In this document: one piece after another, positions 1 to 8,682 of the stretch | Layout of the letters: each line of letters starts with the position of its first letter | How positions within the stretch are numbered: the stretch's first letter is position 1 | Assembly (NCBI GenBank): GCA_020829485.1 | Contig: JAIVFU010000005.1 | Coordinates: forward strand, 91,526 to 155,525 | Direction of reading: 5' to 3' | Source: Nostoc sp. CHAB 5834 | GTDB lineage: Bacteria; Cyanobacteriota; Cyanobacteriia; Cyanobacteriales; Nostocaceae | DNA length: 64,000 nucleotides | The notes under the pieces: model-generated | Told to the model about the DNA's origin: nothing | The model's database searches: none | The model's input: only the letters and a program-made list of their open reading frames with translations | Program-made: the position numbers and the translations under genes

Positions 1-1250
1 GGGAATTCCTGTGTACTAAAGTTAGAATTCCCTAGACGATATCTTTGATAACAAACGTTACAAAACTTGCGTTGGATATTAAGGGCAAGAGGCAGCAGGT
101 AGGAAAGCACTTCATTTTGATGGCTTCCCAAAGTAGTATCTGAACTCCGTCAACCAGTATTTGAACTGCATTTATCCGCCTCTGAACTCCGTTAACGAGT
201 ATTTGATACTCATGAATTGGTAAACCAAAAAGTTTTTCTCCAAAAAGCGATCCCTGCGAGGGCCTACGTCTGCGCGAATAATTAGCTACGTACAGAATAG
301 TAATACAAATCACTAAATTTATAATTAATGCTTGTAAAGTAATCCTTGTATATACTATGTCTGCTGGTTATTAATTACGTAATCACATGTATTAAATATT
401 GCAGCTACTTTAGCGATCATTCTTCGGGCAAAAACTTTTTAGTTTACTGCTATGAGTTAATGCCGGAAACATCGGAGACGTTTGTTTATTGACCTTACCA
501 TGATCTGGATCATGGTAAGACGATTAGCATAAAATTTGACTACCTAAAACTTTTCAAACATTCTCTTAAACAACATGTCCTTAAATACGGACTCAATTGA
601 CTACGGGGTGTAAGTTCTAGCTTTTGTGCCTGAGAACTTTTTATTGATAATTTCCCAATGACACTTTTTACTTCTCGCTTGTGCCCTGTGTTTATTCGCG
701 TGACATTTTCGAGAAAAAACTCTAGTTCTGACATTACATATTCATGAATATTACTGCCTACTTCTTCTTCAATCAACCCTGACGCTTATTAGTTCTTAGA
801 CCAAAGCGTTTTTGTAGAATTTTTTAGCGATTGCACAAGCGTATTCCAGCAAAAACTGGTTTTATTCTTCACTCATGAAAGTTATTTGTAGATAGATATC
901 GCTGTGATTATCCCTTCAATATCTCACATTAAATTTATCTTTTTTGGAAGAATAAAAACTGGGTACATTCCAGTTATAAAATTGATTGCTTAAAAGTAAA
1001 ACCCCTGCTATTATCTAATTACAGCAAGCCGTAATTCCGCCTTGCAATTAACCAAAATCCATATCAAGCATTGTAAAGAAACACAAACTTTTCAAAGTAG
1101 CCAGGAGACATAGTTCTTGGAATTAACCAAGTTGAAGAACTTTTATCCTTCAATTATTTATTGACAGGCTGCTAAAGTCTCTCTGTAAAGTTAATTCTAT
1201 AAAGAATTTTCATGAAACCTGAAGCTCTACATAAAACAAGACGCGCTGTT
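1..1250. other. Gene-poor left edge
   Basis: No convincing gene is seen. Positions 1-32 form a hairpin (GGGAATTC/GAATTCCC). Positions 139-209 hold a 42-bp direct repeat present twice (TCTGAACTCCGTYAAC), which is why the reverse strand there reads as an open frame with repeated VQILV peptides; I do not treat it as a gene. A reverse frame at 540-776 (78 codons, TTG start, no recognisable domain) is likewise unsupported. The 19-bp string TATACTATGTCTGCTGGTT near 351-369 recurs near 2742-2760, so part of this DNA is dispersed repeat. Confidence 0.5.
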
Positions 1251-1413
1251 AGAGGATGTTTGAAAAGTCCTCTTGTCGGTATCAAAAGTTTTAGATCCCC
1301 CTAAATCCCCCTTGAAAAGGGGGACTTTGACTCCGGTTCCCCCCTTTTTAAGGGGGGTTAGGGGGGATCTAAAGTGCCTAAAGTTACAGAGAAATACTTT
1401 TCAAACATCCTCT
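1251..1413. mobile_element. MITE-like element, 18-bp perfect terminal inverted repeats
   Basis: The ends AGAGGATGTTTGAAAAGT (1251-1268) and ACTTTTCAAACATCCTCT (1396-1413) are exact reverse complements. The interior is a second long palindrome of C-runs and G-runs with a GGGGGATC core (about 1293-1372). No gene is inside. The right arm and part of the interior recur at about 37235-37289, so the element has relatives in the same window. No clear target duplication is visible (flanks GTT and TAG). Confidence 0.75.
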
Positions 1414-1436
1414 TAGAGCGGCATTGCTTCTCTAGG

Positions 1437-1515
1437 AGACGCTAAGCGTAGCTTGCTTCTTTGCCAGAGTACGCTTATAGCGAGTCCGCGTCGCGCTAGC
1501 GTTTCGTGGAGAGCA
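1437..1515. repeat. Small dispersed repeat cluster
   Basis: This GC-rich patch contains GCGTAGCTTGC, GCGAGTCCGCG and GCGCTAGCG motifs. The same kind of motif recurs near 2785-2826, 14000-14035, 15106-15160, 53290-53360 and 57002-57035. It resembles the small dispersed repeats common in Nostoc genomes. No coding content. Confidence 0.5.
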
Positions 1516-1598
1516 TCTTGCTGCATTCTGACTCCTGAATTCTTCATCTAATACAGATTACATTTTTTTTAATCACCAACTCTAAATTGGAGGAGAAA

Positions 1599-2564
1599 AT
1601 GTTTAGATTTCGCATTCAAAAAAAGTGGTTAATAATAGCTGTTTTATCCTGTTTTTTTCTAACTACCAGTGCTTTTGCAATCAGTTTCAGAAATACGAGT
1701 ACAACTTCTCAAGTTGCACTTAGTCCTAATTTTGATTCTACACTTAGTATTGAATCTAGAAACAATATAAGTAGATTCGATTACCTTACAGAAATAGAAA
1801 ATGCTTTTGACACAATCGAGTCAATCAAACTAGTAACGCTTGAGCAAGCTGAAGAAATTAGTAATGCAACAAAAAAGTACGCTGACAAGACAAAAGCAGA
1901 ATTAGATGCTGCTTTGAAAAGTGCTACATTACTGGCTGAAACAGAAGGAAGATCTGGAGAAATTCAATCTCTTTCTAGGTTTGAAACACTAGAAGAAAGG
2001 ACTGTCTCACGACTCGAAAATATTCAAACCCGTGCAGCTGATATTGAGAAATTGGTCAAGGAGGGAAGCCTTATATTAGACCAATCTTTAATCAAAACCT
2101 TATCAACTGACGAACGAGGCGATTTCCTGGGTTCTTTACCCGCAACAGTACAAAATAGATACACTCAAAGTCAGCCTCAACTTTTCAAAGGTGTAAGTCC
2201 AAGCCTAAACCCTGAAAACCTACAAAACCTGCCTGAACTTTTCAAAAATGTAGATCCAACCAAAATACTTCAAAACCGACAAAGCTTTTTACCAAAAACA
2301 AACACTACAATCACAGCTTTCAACCCTGTAGAAACTTTTAGTAACATAATGTTGCCTCCTGCATACGCAGCAGCAGCAGCACCGTGTCTAAAATTTGCCC
2401 TAGCAAGAGACTGGAAGAACTTAGCTATCTGTGTTGGTAATGCAGGTTCTCAAGCTACAAATATTTATAACCAGTTTGTTAAGTGCTGGTATGATGCTAG
2501 TGGCTGGCTAAAATGGTTCAAACGAGCCTTCTGTGTTGGTAGATTAATAATCAGGATCGCGTAA
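1599..2564 (+). CDS. Secreted protein of unknown function
   Basis: 321 residues from the ATG at 1599. An in-frame TTG twelve bases upstream lies inside the GGAGGAG ribosome site, so the ATG is preferred. The N-terminus is basic (FRIQKKW), then a hydrophobic stretch ending SAFA, which reads as a Sec signal peptide with cleavage near residue 28. The mature part is mostly polar and probably helical (residues ~50-150, rich in E, K, L), then a proline/asparagine-rich stretch. The C-terminal third contains an alanine run (PPAYAAAAAP) followed by a cysteine-containing tail (four Cys in the last ~70 residues). I recognise no family. It stands alone, flanked by repeats. Confidence 0.75.
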   Translation: MFRFRIQKKWLIIAVLSCFFLTTSAFAISFRNTSTTSQVALSPNFDSTLSIESRNNISRFDYLTEIENAFDTIESIKLVTLEQAEEISNATKKYADKTKAELDAALKSATLLAETEGRSGEIQSLSRFETLEERTVSRLENIQTRAADIEKLVKEGSLILDQSLIKTLSTDERGDFLGSLPATVQNRYTQSQPQLFKGVSPSLNPENLQNLPELFKNVDPTKILQNRQSFLPKTNTTITAFNPVETFSNIMLPPAYAAAAAPCLKFALARDWKNLAICVGNAGSQATNIYNQFVKCWYDASGWLKWFKRAFCVGRLIIRIA

Positions 2565-2600
2565 CTTTTTAGTACCAAAAACCGCATATCGATTCTCTAA

Positions 2601-2640
2601 AATTCCCTATGCCTTTATGGTGTGGGGAATTGTCTTTTGT
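2601..2640 (+). terminator. Possible terminator after the secreted-protein gene
   Basis: AATTCCCT and GGGGAATT form an imperfect hairpin ending at 2631, followed by GTCTTTTGT. It lies 37 bases past the stop at 2564. The U-tract is weak, so this is tentative. Confidence 0.35.
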
Positions 2641-2784
2641 ACCTTCACATCAGTACAAAAGCTTTTCGGATAAGATCCCCCCGCCTGTGGGGACCCCCTT
2701 AAAATTCTTCTTAACCTGTCTTACATAAAGAATTTTAATCTATACTATGTCTGCTGGTTCAAGATTAAGTATTCAAAAATAGAG

Positions 2785-2826
2785 GCGCGTTAGCGTAGCG
2801 GGGCGAAGCCCAATTTTGCGTCTCTA
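2785..2826. repeat. Small dispersed repeat in intergenic gap
   Basis: GCGTTAGCGTAGCGGGGCG and GCGTCTCTAC motifs here match those in the MITE interior at 53290-53360. The rest of the 2565-2961 gap holds no gene that I can see. Confidence 0.5.
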
Positions 2827-2961
2827 CATATCAAAGGGTATTGTATTATAAAGCACACTTTTTTTTGCGATCGCTCTTCTCTTAAAAACTTTTTGGTTTA
2901 CTGATGAATGAGTCTTTGATACTCGCGGACGCATGATTACTCTCCCCCTGTTTCCCTACCT

Positions 2962-3696
2962 CTAAAGTAGGGGGTGTATCCGCAGCAAAGCTGATAAATC
3001 CAGAGAGGCGAGGTGTTGATAAGCTTGCTCGATAACTCGCTTGCCCCTGAGAAAACCTGTATTAGCACCGGGACAAATGTATCTAAGAGTTTCTGGTGTA
3101 AAATTTTCTAACAAGAATTGAAGACTCTGAATTTGCCTGGGCCAGTGAAAGGTTTTTGCTGTCCGTAATGGTACTGGTTCACCGTGCTGGTTAGGGAGTA
3201 AATGACGACCAGAAAACAATATACCTCCAAGTTCACTGTAGTAGAAGCAAGATGAACCGGGAGAATGACCTGGTGTCCAAATCCCTTGGGCTACCGCATC
3301 AAGTGTAAATTCCTGCCTAAAGGTAGTTAAAGTTAAGCCTGGTAACAAATAAGCTTCTTGCTCTTGAATCAACACCTCGCAGCTAAAAATTTGCTGAAAT
3401 TCAGCAGTCTTGCCAATTGCGCCTCGATGGGTGAGAAATAACCAACGCACGCCTCCATGCGATCGCAAAAAATCTTGATTTGTTTGGTCTAGGGCAGGGC
3501 AGTCTATGAGGATATTGCCTTCATTTCTTACAATAAGATAAGAGGTTCCCCCTAATGTGTCCCGATTGGGTGGAAAAGCAAAAATGCTCTCTTGTGCGAA
3601 GTCCGATTGCAGAGAACCTCCGCTAGGAACTTCGTTAGGGAAAACAGCCCGTGGTGGCTTAGTTGTATGGCTTGGCACTTGAGGTAGAGGGCACAT
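2962..3696 (-). CDS. Metallo-beta-lactamase-fold protein with altered metal site
   Basis: 244 residues from the ATG at 3696; a TTG two codons upstream is possible. The fold signature is seen in GGTSYLIVRNEGNILIDCP (beta-hairpin and first Asp region), LTHRGAIGK where active members have THxHxDH, and GHSPGSSCFYY with the usual histidine, followed by LFSGRHLLP where an SGD is usual. So the first metal motif keeps one His and lacks the HxD pair, and the SGD aspartate is Arg. In this family such changes usually mean loss or change of metal chemistry, so catalytic activity is doubtful. It may act as a binding protein. It is divergent from the protease gene that follows. Confidence 0.75.
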   Translation of the reverse strand: MCPLPQVPSHTTKPPRAVFPNEVPSGGSLQSDFAQESIFAFPPNRDTLGGTSYLIVRNEGNILIDCPALDQTNQDFLRSHGGVRWLFLTHRGAIGKTAEFQQIFSCEVLIQEQEAYLLPGLTLTTFRQEFTLDAVAQGIWTPGHSPGSSCFYYSELGGILFSGRHLLPNQHGEPVPLRTAKTFHWPRQIQSLQFLLENFTPETLRYICPGANTGFLRGKRVIEQAYQHLASLDLSALLRIHPLL

Positions 3697-3889
3697 AATC
3701 AAAGAACCGAAACTGAGGAGTTGTAGACAATCTGGTGACAGTGGGGAAATTCTAAAGAATTGAAACTTGAGCGTTAACCGCCACTGTTAACCATTGTGAA
3801 AAAAATTGGGATTTGAGGTCTGCCTTGTAGTTAATGCTATGGTGCTGAAGCTACTGGTGAGGTATTTTGTCAAAATTACTGAAGATAAC

Positions 3890-5410
3890 ATGGCATTTTG
3901 GTTTCTATTTATCCTCCTACTGGGGCTAGCTACTTATCTAATGGTGCAGCACAGCGTGGCTCAGATCACCCGAACGCCAGTATGGTTGTTGTGGCTGGTT
4001 TTAATGGCACCAGCATTGCTGTTGAGTGGATGGACGCTGGTGTATGGGCCGAAACAAGCTCCACCGCCAACACTGATTCTTTGGTCGATATTTGTCTCTA
4101 CAGTGTTGTACTGGACGTTGTTTCAATGGGGACGTAGATCGCCAAGCGATACACAGGCCCAAACCCAACCCCAAGCCTCAGAATCACCGCCGACTATCCA
4201 GCCTATTGCAGAACCAATAGTGCGTCCCATTGAGGCAACGGAAGAAACTCAACTACGAAATTGTTTTCCTTGGTCTGTATACTACGTTCAAAATATTGAG
4301 TATCGACCACAAGCCGTGATTTGCCGTGGTCAGTTGCGAACTAAGGCTAGCAACGCCTACCAGCAGATTAAGACTAATATTGAAGCACAATTTGGCGATC
4401 GCTTCTTGCTGATCTTTCAAGAAGGTTTAAATGACAAACCTTTCTTTGTGCTGGTTCCTAACACTCAAGCTGCTAAAGAGAGAAATACACCACGACGCGA
4501 ACAAGAACGCTTAACTCGACCAGGATTAGCACTTCTACTGCTAGCAGCTACTTTGGTAACTACTACTTTGGTGGGAGTGGAAATTGCTGGTGTTTCTCTG
4601 CCGCCTCTATGGCAAATTGGCTCTTTGTTCAAAGTTCTATCTAACCCAGATGTTCTATTCAAGGGATTGCCCTATGCTTTAGGGTTAATGACTATTTTGG
4701 GCATTCACGAACTTGGGCATTATTTGACAGCTAAATTTTACAAGATTCGCTCGACGTTGCCTTACTTTATTCCCATACCTTTCTTCTTGGGAACTTTTGG
4801 TGCATTTATTCAGATGCGTAGTCCCATTCCCAACCGCAAAGCTTTATTTGACATTAGTATCGCTGGGCCAATTGCAGGCTTTGTGGTGACTGTGCCATTA
4901 CTAATATGGGGTTTGGCTCATTCTGATGTGGTTTCCATCACTGAAAAAACCCAACTTTTAAATCCTGATGCCCTTAATCCCAAGTATTCCATTTTAGTAG
5001 CGGTACTCTCGAAGTTAGCTTTGGGTAGTCAGTTAACGGCAAAATCAGCCCTTGATTTACATCCAGTTGCAGTAGCTGGTTTTTTGGGACTAATTGTTAC
5101 AGCCTTAAATTTAATGCCTGTAGGACAGCTAGATGGAGGCCACATTGTTCATGCGATGTTTGGACAACGAATTGCGATGGTAATTGGTCAAATTGCTCGC
5201 GTGTTATTGCTATTACTGGCTTTAGTAAGAGAAGAATTTTTGGTGTGGGCAATTATCTTATTATTTATGCCATTGATTGATGAGCCTGCGCTAAACGATG
5301 TCACTGAATTGGATAACCAACGTGACGTTTGGGGATTACTGGCAATGGCATTGCTGATTGTAATTATTTTGCCACTACCGCAGGCGATCGCTAACTTTTT
5401 GCAAATTTAA
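3890..5410 (+). CDS. Site-2 protease-type membrane zinc metalloprotease
   Basis: 506 residues from the ATG at 3890 (MAFWFLF). Frames open upstream (TTG 3806, ATG 3839) would add residues ahead of the first membrane helix with no visible ribosome site, so I prefer the shorter form. Two N-terminal helices are followed by a proline-rich linker (~residues 85-115), a soluble domain (~115-220), then a hydrophobic catalytic core. The zinc motif HELGH is at ~273-277 and the third ligand motif LDGGH at ~413. This is the M50 family, cleaving substrates within or near the membrane. Substrate unknown. The gene converges on the CpcS-type gene. Confidence 0.88.
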   Translation: MAFWFLFILLLGLATYLMVQHSVAQITRTPVWLLWLVLMAPALLLSGWTLVYGPKQAPPPTLILWSIFVSTVLYWTLFQWGRRSPSDTQAQTQPQASESPPTIQPIAEPIVRPIEATEETQLRNCFPWSVYYVQNIEYRPQAVICRGQLRTKASNAYQQIKTNIEAQFGDRFLLIFQEGLNDKPFFVLVPNTQAAKERNTPRREQERLTRPGLALLLLAATLVTTTLVGVEIAGVSLPPLWQIGSLFKVLSNPDVLFKGLPYALGLMTILGIHELGHYLTAKFYKIRSTLPYFIPIPFFLGTFGAFIQMRSPIPNRKALFDISIAGPIAGFVVTVPLLIWGLAHSDVVSITEKTQLLNPDALNPKYSILVAVLSKLALGSQLTAKSALDLHPVAVAGFLGLIVTALNLMPVGQLDGGHIVHAMFGQRIAMVIGQIARVLLLLLALVREEFLVWAIILLFMPLIDEPALNDVTELDNQRDVWGLLAMALLIVIILPLPQAIANFLQI

Positions 5411-5511
5411 AAAGTTTCAACGCCAAGAGAAATATATCTAAGTTTTTTCCTCACTATGGAATCAACCACAGCTTGGTATTTTGTTATTTGGACTTTTTCT
5501 AATATAAAAAG

Positions 5512-5540
5512 GTGCGTTATGGACATTAGTCCTAACGCAC
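5512..5540. terminator. Hairpin between convergent genes
   Basis: GTGCGTTA and TAACGCAC pair, with inner GGAC/GTCC, in the gap between two convergent genes. There is no good T-run after it on the plus strand. It could end transcription from either side or be a repeat; the related string GGTGCGTAAG follows at about 5565. Confidence 0.4.
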
Positions 5541-5602
5541 TGAAAAACGCAGTAAAAATTTAGGATGGTGCGTAAGAGAGCGGCATAACACACCCTACAA
5601 AA

Positions 5603-6169
5603 CTAACTCGATACTGAATTAGCCGCCTCGGAAGGCTTCGCAGCTGGTGGAAAACCACCCATGCGAATCTCAGAAGTAAAGGAAGCGACACTAAATCCAT
5701 CAAAACTCTTGAGGACATTTACCCGCATTCGTAAATTGGGGCTAGCAAACCACAGACGCTCCTCTAACGACATGTTTTCATCTTCTATAGTTAGGATTAA
5801 AGCACCATCACTGTCAAATTTATAATGTCCGGCAACTGGAGTTTTATCGGCATCAACTATTTCCCGCAGTAACTTACCTTCAGCTGGATTATCTGCATCA
5901 GTTACAGAAACTAACACAGTTGAACCACTGTGTTTTGTTTGATCTTTTTCTATTGTGCCATTCCAGCTAATTTTGGCAGCACAAGAGGCGGAACTAGGAT
6001 TAATTTCGTACTGTTGACACAGTTTGACCACTTTTGGATCATCTAGTGCCAGCGCCTCAATGATGATGTCTGACTTACTTTCTTCAGATTCTTTAAAAGC
6101 CAAATGTTGACTAGTACGATGAGAAAACCATTTACCAGTACTTAACTGAAAAAACTCTTCAATATTCAT
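5603..6169 (-). CDS. CpcS/CpeS-family phycobiliprotein lyase
   Basis: 188 residues. The opening [20 protein letters not shown] and the later beta-strand pattern ([49 protein letters not shown]) are those of the CpcS/CpeS lipocalin-like lyases. This family attaches phycobilin chromophores to cysteines of phycobiliproteins in the cytoplasm. The motif [10 protein letters not shown] near the C-terminus is typical. The C-terminal tail ([15 protein letters not shown]) is low complexity. It lies 75 bases downstream of the HEAT-repeat gene on the same strand, and the two may be co-transcribed. Sub-type (S, U or T) and target subunit cannot be fixed from sequence alone. Confidence 0.85.
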   Translation of the reverse strand: MNIEEFFQLSTGKWFSHRTSQHLAFKESEESKSDIIIEALALDDPKVVKLCQQYEINPSSASCAAKISWNGTIEKDQTKHSGSTVLVSVTDADNPAEGKLLREIVDADKTPVAGHYKFDSDGALILTIEDENMSLEERLWFASPNLRMRVNVLKSFDGFSVASFTSEIRMGGFPPAAKPSEAANSVSS

Positions 6170-6244
6170 GAATAAAATTACCCTGCATCAAAATGCTAAA
6201 ATTCCCACTTAATTATTATTAAAAGCTAGCAGAAAACTTTAATA

Positions 6245-6925
6245 TTAAGTTTGATTGTCTATTTCCTCAAGCTTCTTGAGTCCAATCCTGGCTGCCTCAG
6301 CAACGTTGAAATGATTGTCTTTTTCTAGGTATTTTAAAGCTGAAACACTCTTGGGAGTAGGAAGATTACCCAAAGCTTCAGCCAAACGCTGCCTTACTAA
6401 CCAATCATCTGATTGAGCGAAGCGCAGAATCTGATCGACTGACTCAATATCTTGAATTTCTCCCAGTGCAGAGATTGCTGCTTGTTGCAACACTACTTCT
6501 TTGCTATCCAATGCCTGAATAAGTATTTGATGGGCGCGAGGATCTTTAATGTTACCAAGAGAAACTGCTGCACTAAAGCGTACTAGCCAATCAGTATCTT
6601 CATAAAATGCCCGTGAAAGTACCTCAAAGGCTCTGGCATCACCTAAATATCCTAAAGCACCAGCAGCATCAGCGCGTATTCCATAATCGGGGTCATTTTC
6701 GAGAATTCTGACCAAAATTGAATAACACTCTGGTGTCGGCTTGATTCCAAGGGCAAAAATTGCCATCGATCGCAGTTGCAAAGATTCGTCATCTAGTACC
6801 TTTTTAATCAAAGGAACTGCATCCTCAGGGGACACATGACGCAGATTGGCTAGGGCTACCATGCGATCGCGTAAATTCGGACTTTCTAACTGAGTAGAAA
6901 TTTCTTGTAAGCTTAGAGTTGCCAT
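6245..6925 (-). CDS. HEAT-repeat protein, NblB / CpcE-like
   Basis: 226 residues made almost entirely of HEAT-like repeats of about 31 residues (for example SMAIFALGIKPTPECYSILVRIL, DAAGALGYLGDARAFEVLSRAF, SAAVSLGNIKDPRAHQILIQAL). In cyanobacteria, proteins of this build act on phycobilisomes as bilin lyase subunits or detachment factors (CpcE/F) or in phycobilisome breakdown (NblB). The adjacent CpcS-type lyase downstream supports a phycobiliprotein role. A role in chromophore attachment or removal is inference. About six to seven repeats fill the whole protein, with no other domain. Confidence 0.8.
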   Translation of the reverse strand: MATLSLQEISTQLESPNLRDRMVALANLRHVSPEDAVPLIKKVLDDESLQLRSMAIFALGIKPTPECYSILVRILENDPDYGIRADAAGALGYLGDARAFEVLSRAFYEDTDWLVRFSAAVSLGNIKDPRAHQILIQALDSKEVVLQQAAISALGEIQDIESVDQILRFAQSDDWLVRQRLAEALGNLPTPKSVSALKYLEKDNHFNVAEAARIGLKKLEEIDNQT

Positions 6926-7136
6926 TTAATTCAAAGCGTTTTCTTAACTTATCTTAATTTACCCGATCCGTTCATCAGGCTGTCGCCATAGTGAAGTAGG
7001 AGTTTGGCCACTTTACAAAATGGCTCAATTATGAGTAACAAATAAACAAATGTTACAAGAGGAGGGCGAGGGCAGGAGGAAAGAAGTATTTAGGACTAGC
7101 CCATTTCACATTTACGGATAAGTCTAATTAACTCCT

Positions 7137-7193
7137 GTGGGGTGGGCAACATGAGCGCCCAGTTCATAGGGCGGGCAAGATGCCCACCCCACA
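7137..7193. repeat. Palindromic dispersed repeat
   Basis: GTGGGGTGGGCA and TGCCCACCCCAC form a strong hairpin. The gap 6926-7383 otherwise contains no gene. The right flank (AATTTATTTCTTGGAGTTCC) recurs in degraded form near 15063-15087, so the unit is a mobile or dispersed repeat rather than a terminator. Confidence 0.55.
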
Positions 7194-7383
7194 ATATTGG
7201 ATAATTTATTTCTTGGAGTTCCCTTAACTAAACCATATTGGTTTGTACGATAGCTTTCCTGCGGAAGGCTAACCCACTGTCAAACCAATTTTAAGAATAT
7301 ATTTGGCAATATCCTGCTATTTATTTAACCTAACTAATTGTAGAAATCTGGTTCAAACTATATATTTAGACTAGGTTTCAGAA

Positions 7384-7468
7384 CGGAGAGGGGGGGATTC
7401 GAACCCCCGTTAAGTTTCCCTAAACAGACTTTCCAGGTCTGCGCCTTAAACCACTCGGCCACCTCTCC
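7384..7468 (-). tRNA. tRNA-Ser (GGA)
   Basis: Read on the minus strand, the acceptor stem GGAGAGG pairs exactly with CCTCTCC and G is the discriminator base. The D-arm region is GCCGAGTGG. The anticodon stem CAGAC/GTCTG encloses the loop CTGGAAA, giving anticodon GGA, which reads UCC and UCU. A long variable arm (class II) and the T-loop GGTTCGAATCC complete the structure. CCA is not encoded. It is transcribed away from the ferredoxin gene. Confidence 0.96.
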
Positions 7469-7574
7469 AGGTGCCACAAGTTACGATAATACTATAGAAT
7501 CCCAGAAAATGCAAAGATAAAGAAAGATATTTTAAATTGAATCTGAAAGTCCCAATTCCAAAACGCAAATCCAG

Positions 7575-7943
7575 ATGTCCCGTACATACACAATTAGAGT
7601 TCGCGATCGCGCTACTGGCAAAACATACACCCTAGAAGTCCCAGAAGACCGCTACATCCTGCACACTGGCGAAAAACAAGGGGTAGAACTGCCGTTTTCT
7701 TGCCGTAACGGAGCTTGCACCGCTTGTGCGGTGAGAGTTTTATCGGGAGAAATTTACCAACCGGAGGCGATCGGATTGTCGCCAGATTTACGTCGCCAAG
7801 GTTATGCCTTGTTATGTGTGAGTTACCCCCGTTCTGACTTGGAGGTGGAAACACAAGACGAAGATGAAGTCTACGAACTTCAGTTTGGCCGGTATTTTGC
7901 TAGGGGGAAAGTGAAAGCGGGTTTACCCTTAGATGAGGAATAA
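7575..7943 (+). CDS. Plant-type [2Fe-2S] ferredoxin with C-terminal extension
   Basis: 122 residues. The cluster ligands are Cys43, Cys48, Cys51 (SCRNGACTAC) and Cys81 (ALLCVSY), the plant-type spacing. About 25 residues follow the usual end (ELQFGRYFARGKVKAGLPLDEE), like the extended FdC-type ferredoxins of cyanobacteria and plastids rather than the main photosynthetic PetF. Electron partner unknown. The open frame of the next gene begins inside its last codons, but the real start of that gene is probably further down. Confidence 0.88.
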   Translation: MSRTYTIRVRDRATGKTYTLEVPEDRYILHTGEKQGVELPFSCRNGACTACAVRVLSGEIYQPEAIGLSPDLRRQGYALLCVSYPRSDLEVETQDEDEVYELQFGRYFARGKVKAGLPLDEE

Positions 7944-8031
7944 ACAATTGGATAAGGCAGGGGGCAGGGGGGAGGGGGCAGGGGGAAAGAGGTTATGCTC
8001 GGTATATGCAGCGACCATAGGAAAATTTTTG

Positions 8032-8577
8032 ATGGTTGTGAGCCTTGGTAACTGGGTGCGAAAAATAGTGATTTTGGCTTGCTTGTTGCTTTTGGTGAGT
8101 TGCCAAGGTAAAAACCAGCTACCAAACAATGAGGCTCAAGTGAAAGTAGCGCGGGTAGTTAGTGGGCAAAGTTTGGAAGTGATAGGCATGGCTGAACAAC
8201 CAAATTTAATTTCCCAAGTGCGGTTAGTTGGCATTGATGCACCAGATTTGCGACAGCGGCCTTGGGGGGAAAAGGCAAAAGAACAGTTAGAGAATCTAAT
8301 TGGTGGTGTAGAACAATCGGTAACGCTGGAGTTTGATTTAGAAACAAAAGACAAAATCGGGCGAACTCTAGCTTATGTGTGGAAAAATAAGGTGTTGTTG
8401 AATGAGGAATTAGTGAAACAAGGGAATGCAATGTTTGTTGAGCGATCGCCTAACCACAAATACAACCAGCGTTTAGAACGTGCCCAACAATGGGCTAGAC
8501 TCATGGGCCAAGGAATCTGGAACTCAGAAAAACCTATGCGCCTCACTCCTGCTGAGTTTCGCCGTCAAAATCTTTGA
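8032..8577 (+). CDS. Thermonuclease-family lipoprotein (SNase-like)
   Basis: 181 residues from the ATG at 8032. The frame is open from 7933, but the extra residues are encoded by a G-rich repeat (GGCAGGGGGGAGG type) and are not likely to be protein. A hydrophobic segment ending LLLVSC is a lipobox, so the mature protein should be anchored through Cys at residue ~25. The SNase fold is seen in KVARVVSGQSLEV, RLVGIDAPD, DKIGRTLAYVW and LNEELVKQGNAM. These match the staphylococcal nuclease pattern, including the Arg of RLVGID and RTLAYV. Extracytoplasmic nucleic-acid degradation is the expected role. Confidence 0.85.
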   Translation: MVVSLGNWVRKIVILACLLLLVSCQGKNQLPNNEAQVKVARVVSGQSLEVIGMAEQPNLISQVRLVGIDAPDLRQRPWGEKAKEQLENLIGGVEQSVTLEFDLETKDKIGRTLAYVWKNKVLLNEELVKQGNAMFVERSPNHKYNQRLERAQQWARLMGQGIWNSEKPMRLTPAEFRRQNL

Positions 8578-8579
8578 AA

Positions 8580-8682
8580 AGTGGGGAGTGGGGAGTGGGG
8601 AGTGGGGAATGGGGGATGAGGGAGCAGGGGAGGCAGGGGAGGAAAACAAATGACAAATGACAAATGACAAATGACAAATGAC
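8580..8682. repeat. Heptamer tandem repeats (GGGGAGT, then ACAAATG)
   Basis: Four GGGGAGT-like heptamers (8581-8609) are followed by a degenerate G-rich stretch, then ACAAATG heptamers from about 8648. The last ACAAATG copy supplies the start codon of the next gene. Confidence 0.85.

Noticed and set aside
32..313. Reverse open frame of 93 codons
   Set aside because: Composed of short repeats with no ribosome site or domain.
7933..8031. N-terminal extension of the SNase-like lipoprotein
   Set aside because: Encoded by a G-rich repeat; the ATG at 8032 gives a proper lipoprotein signal.
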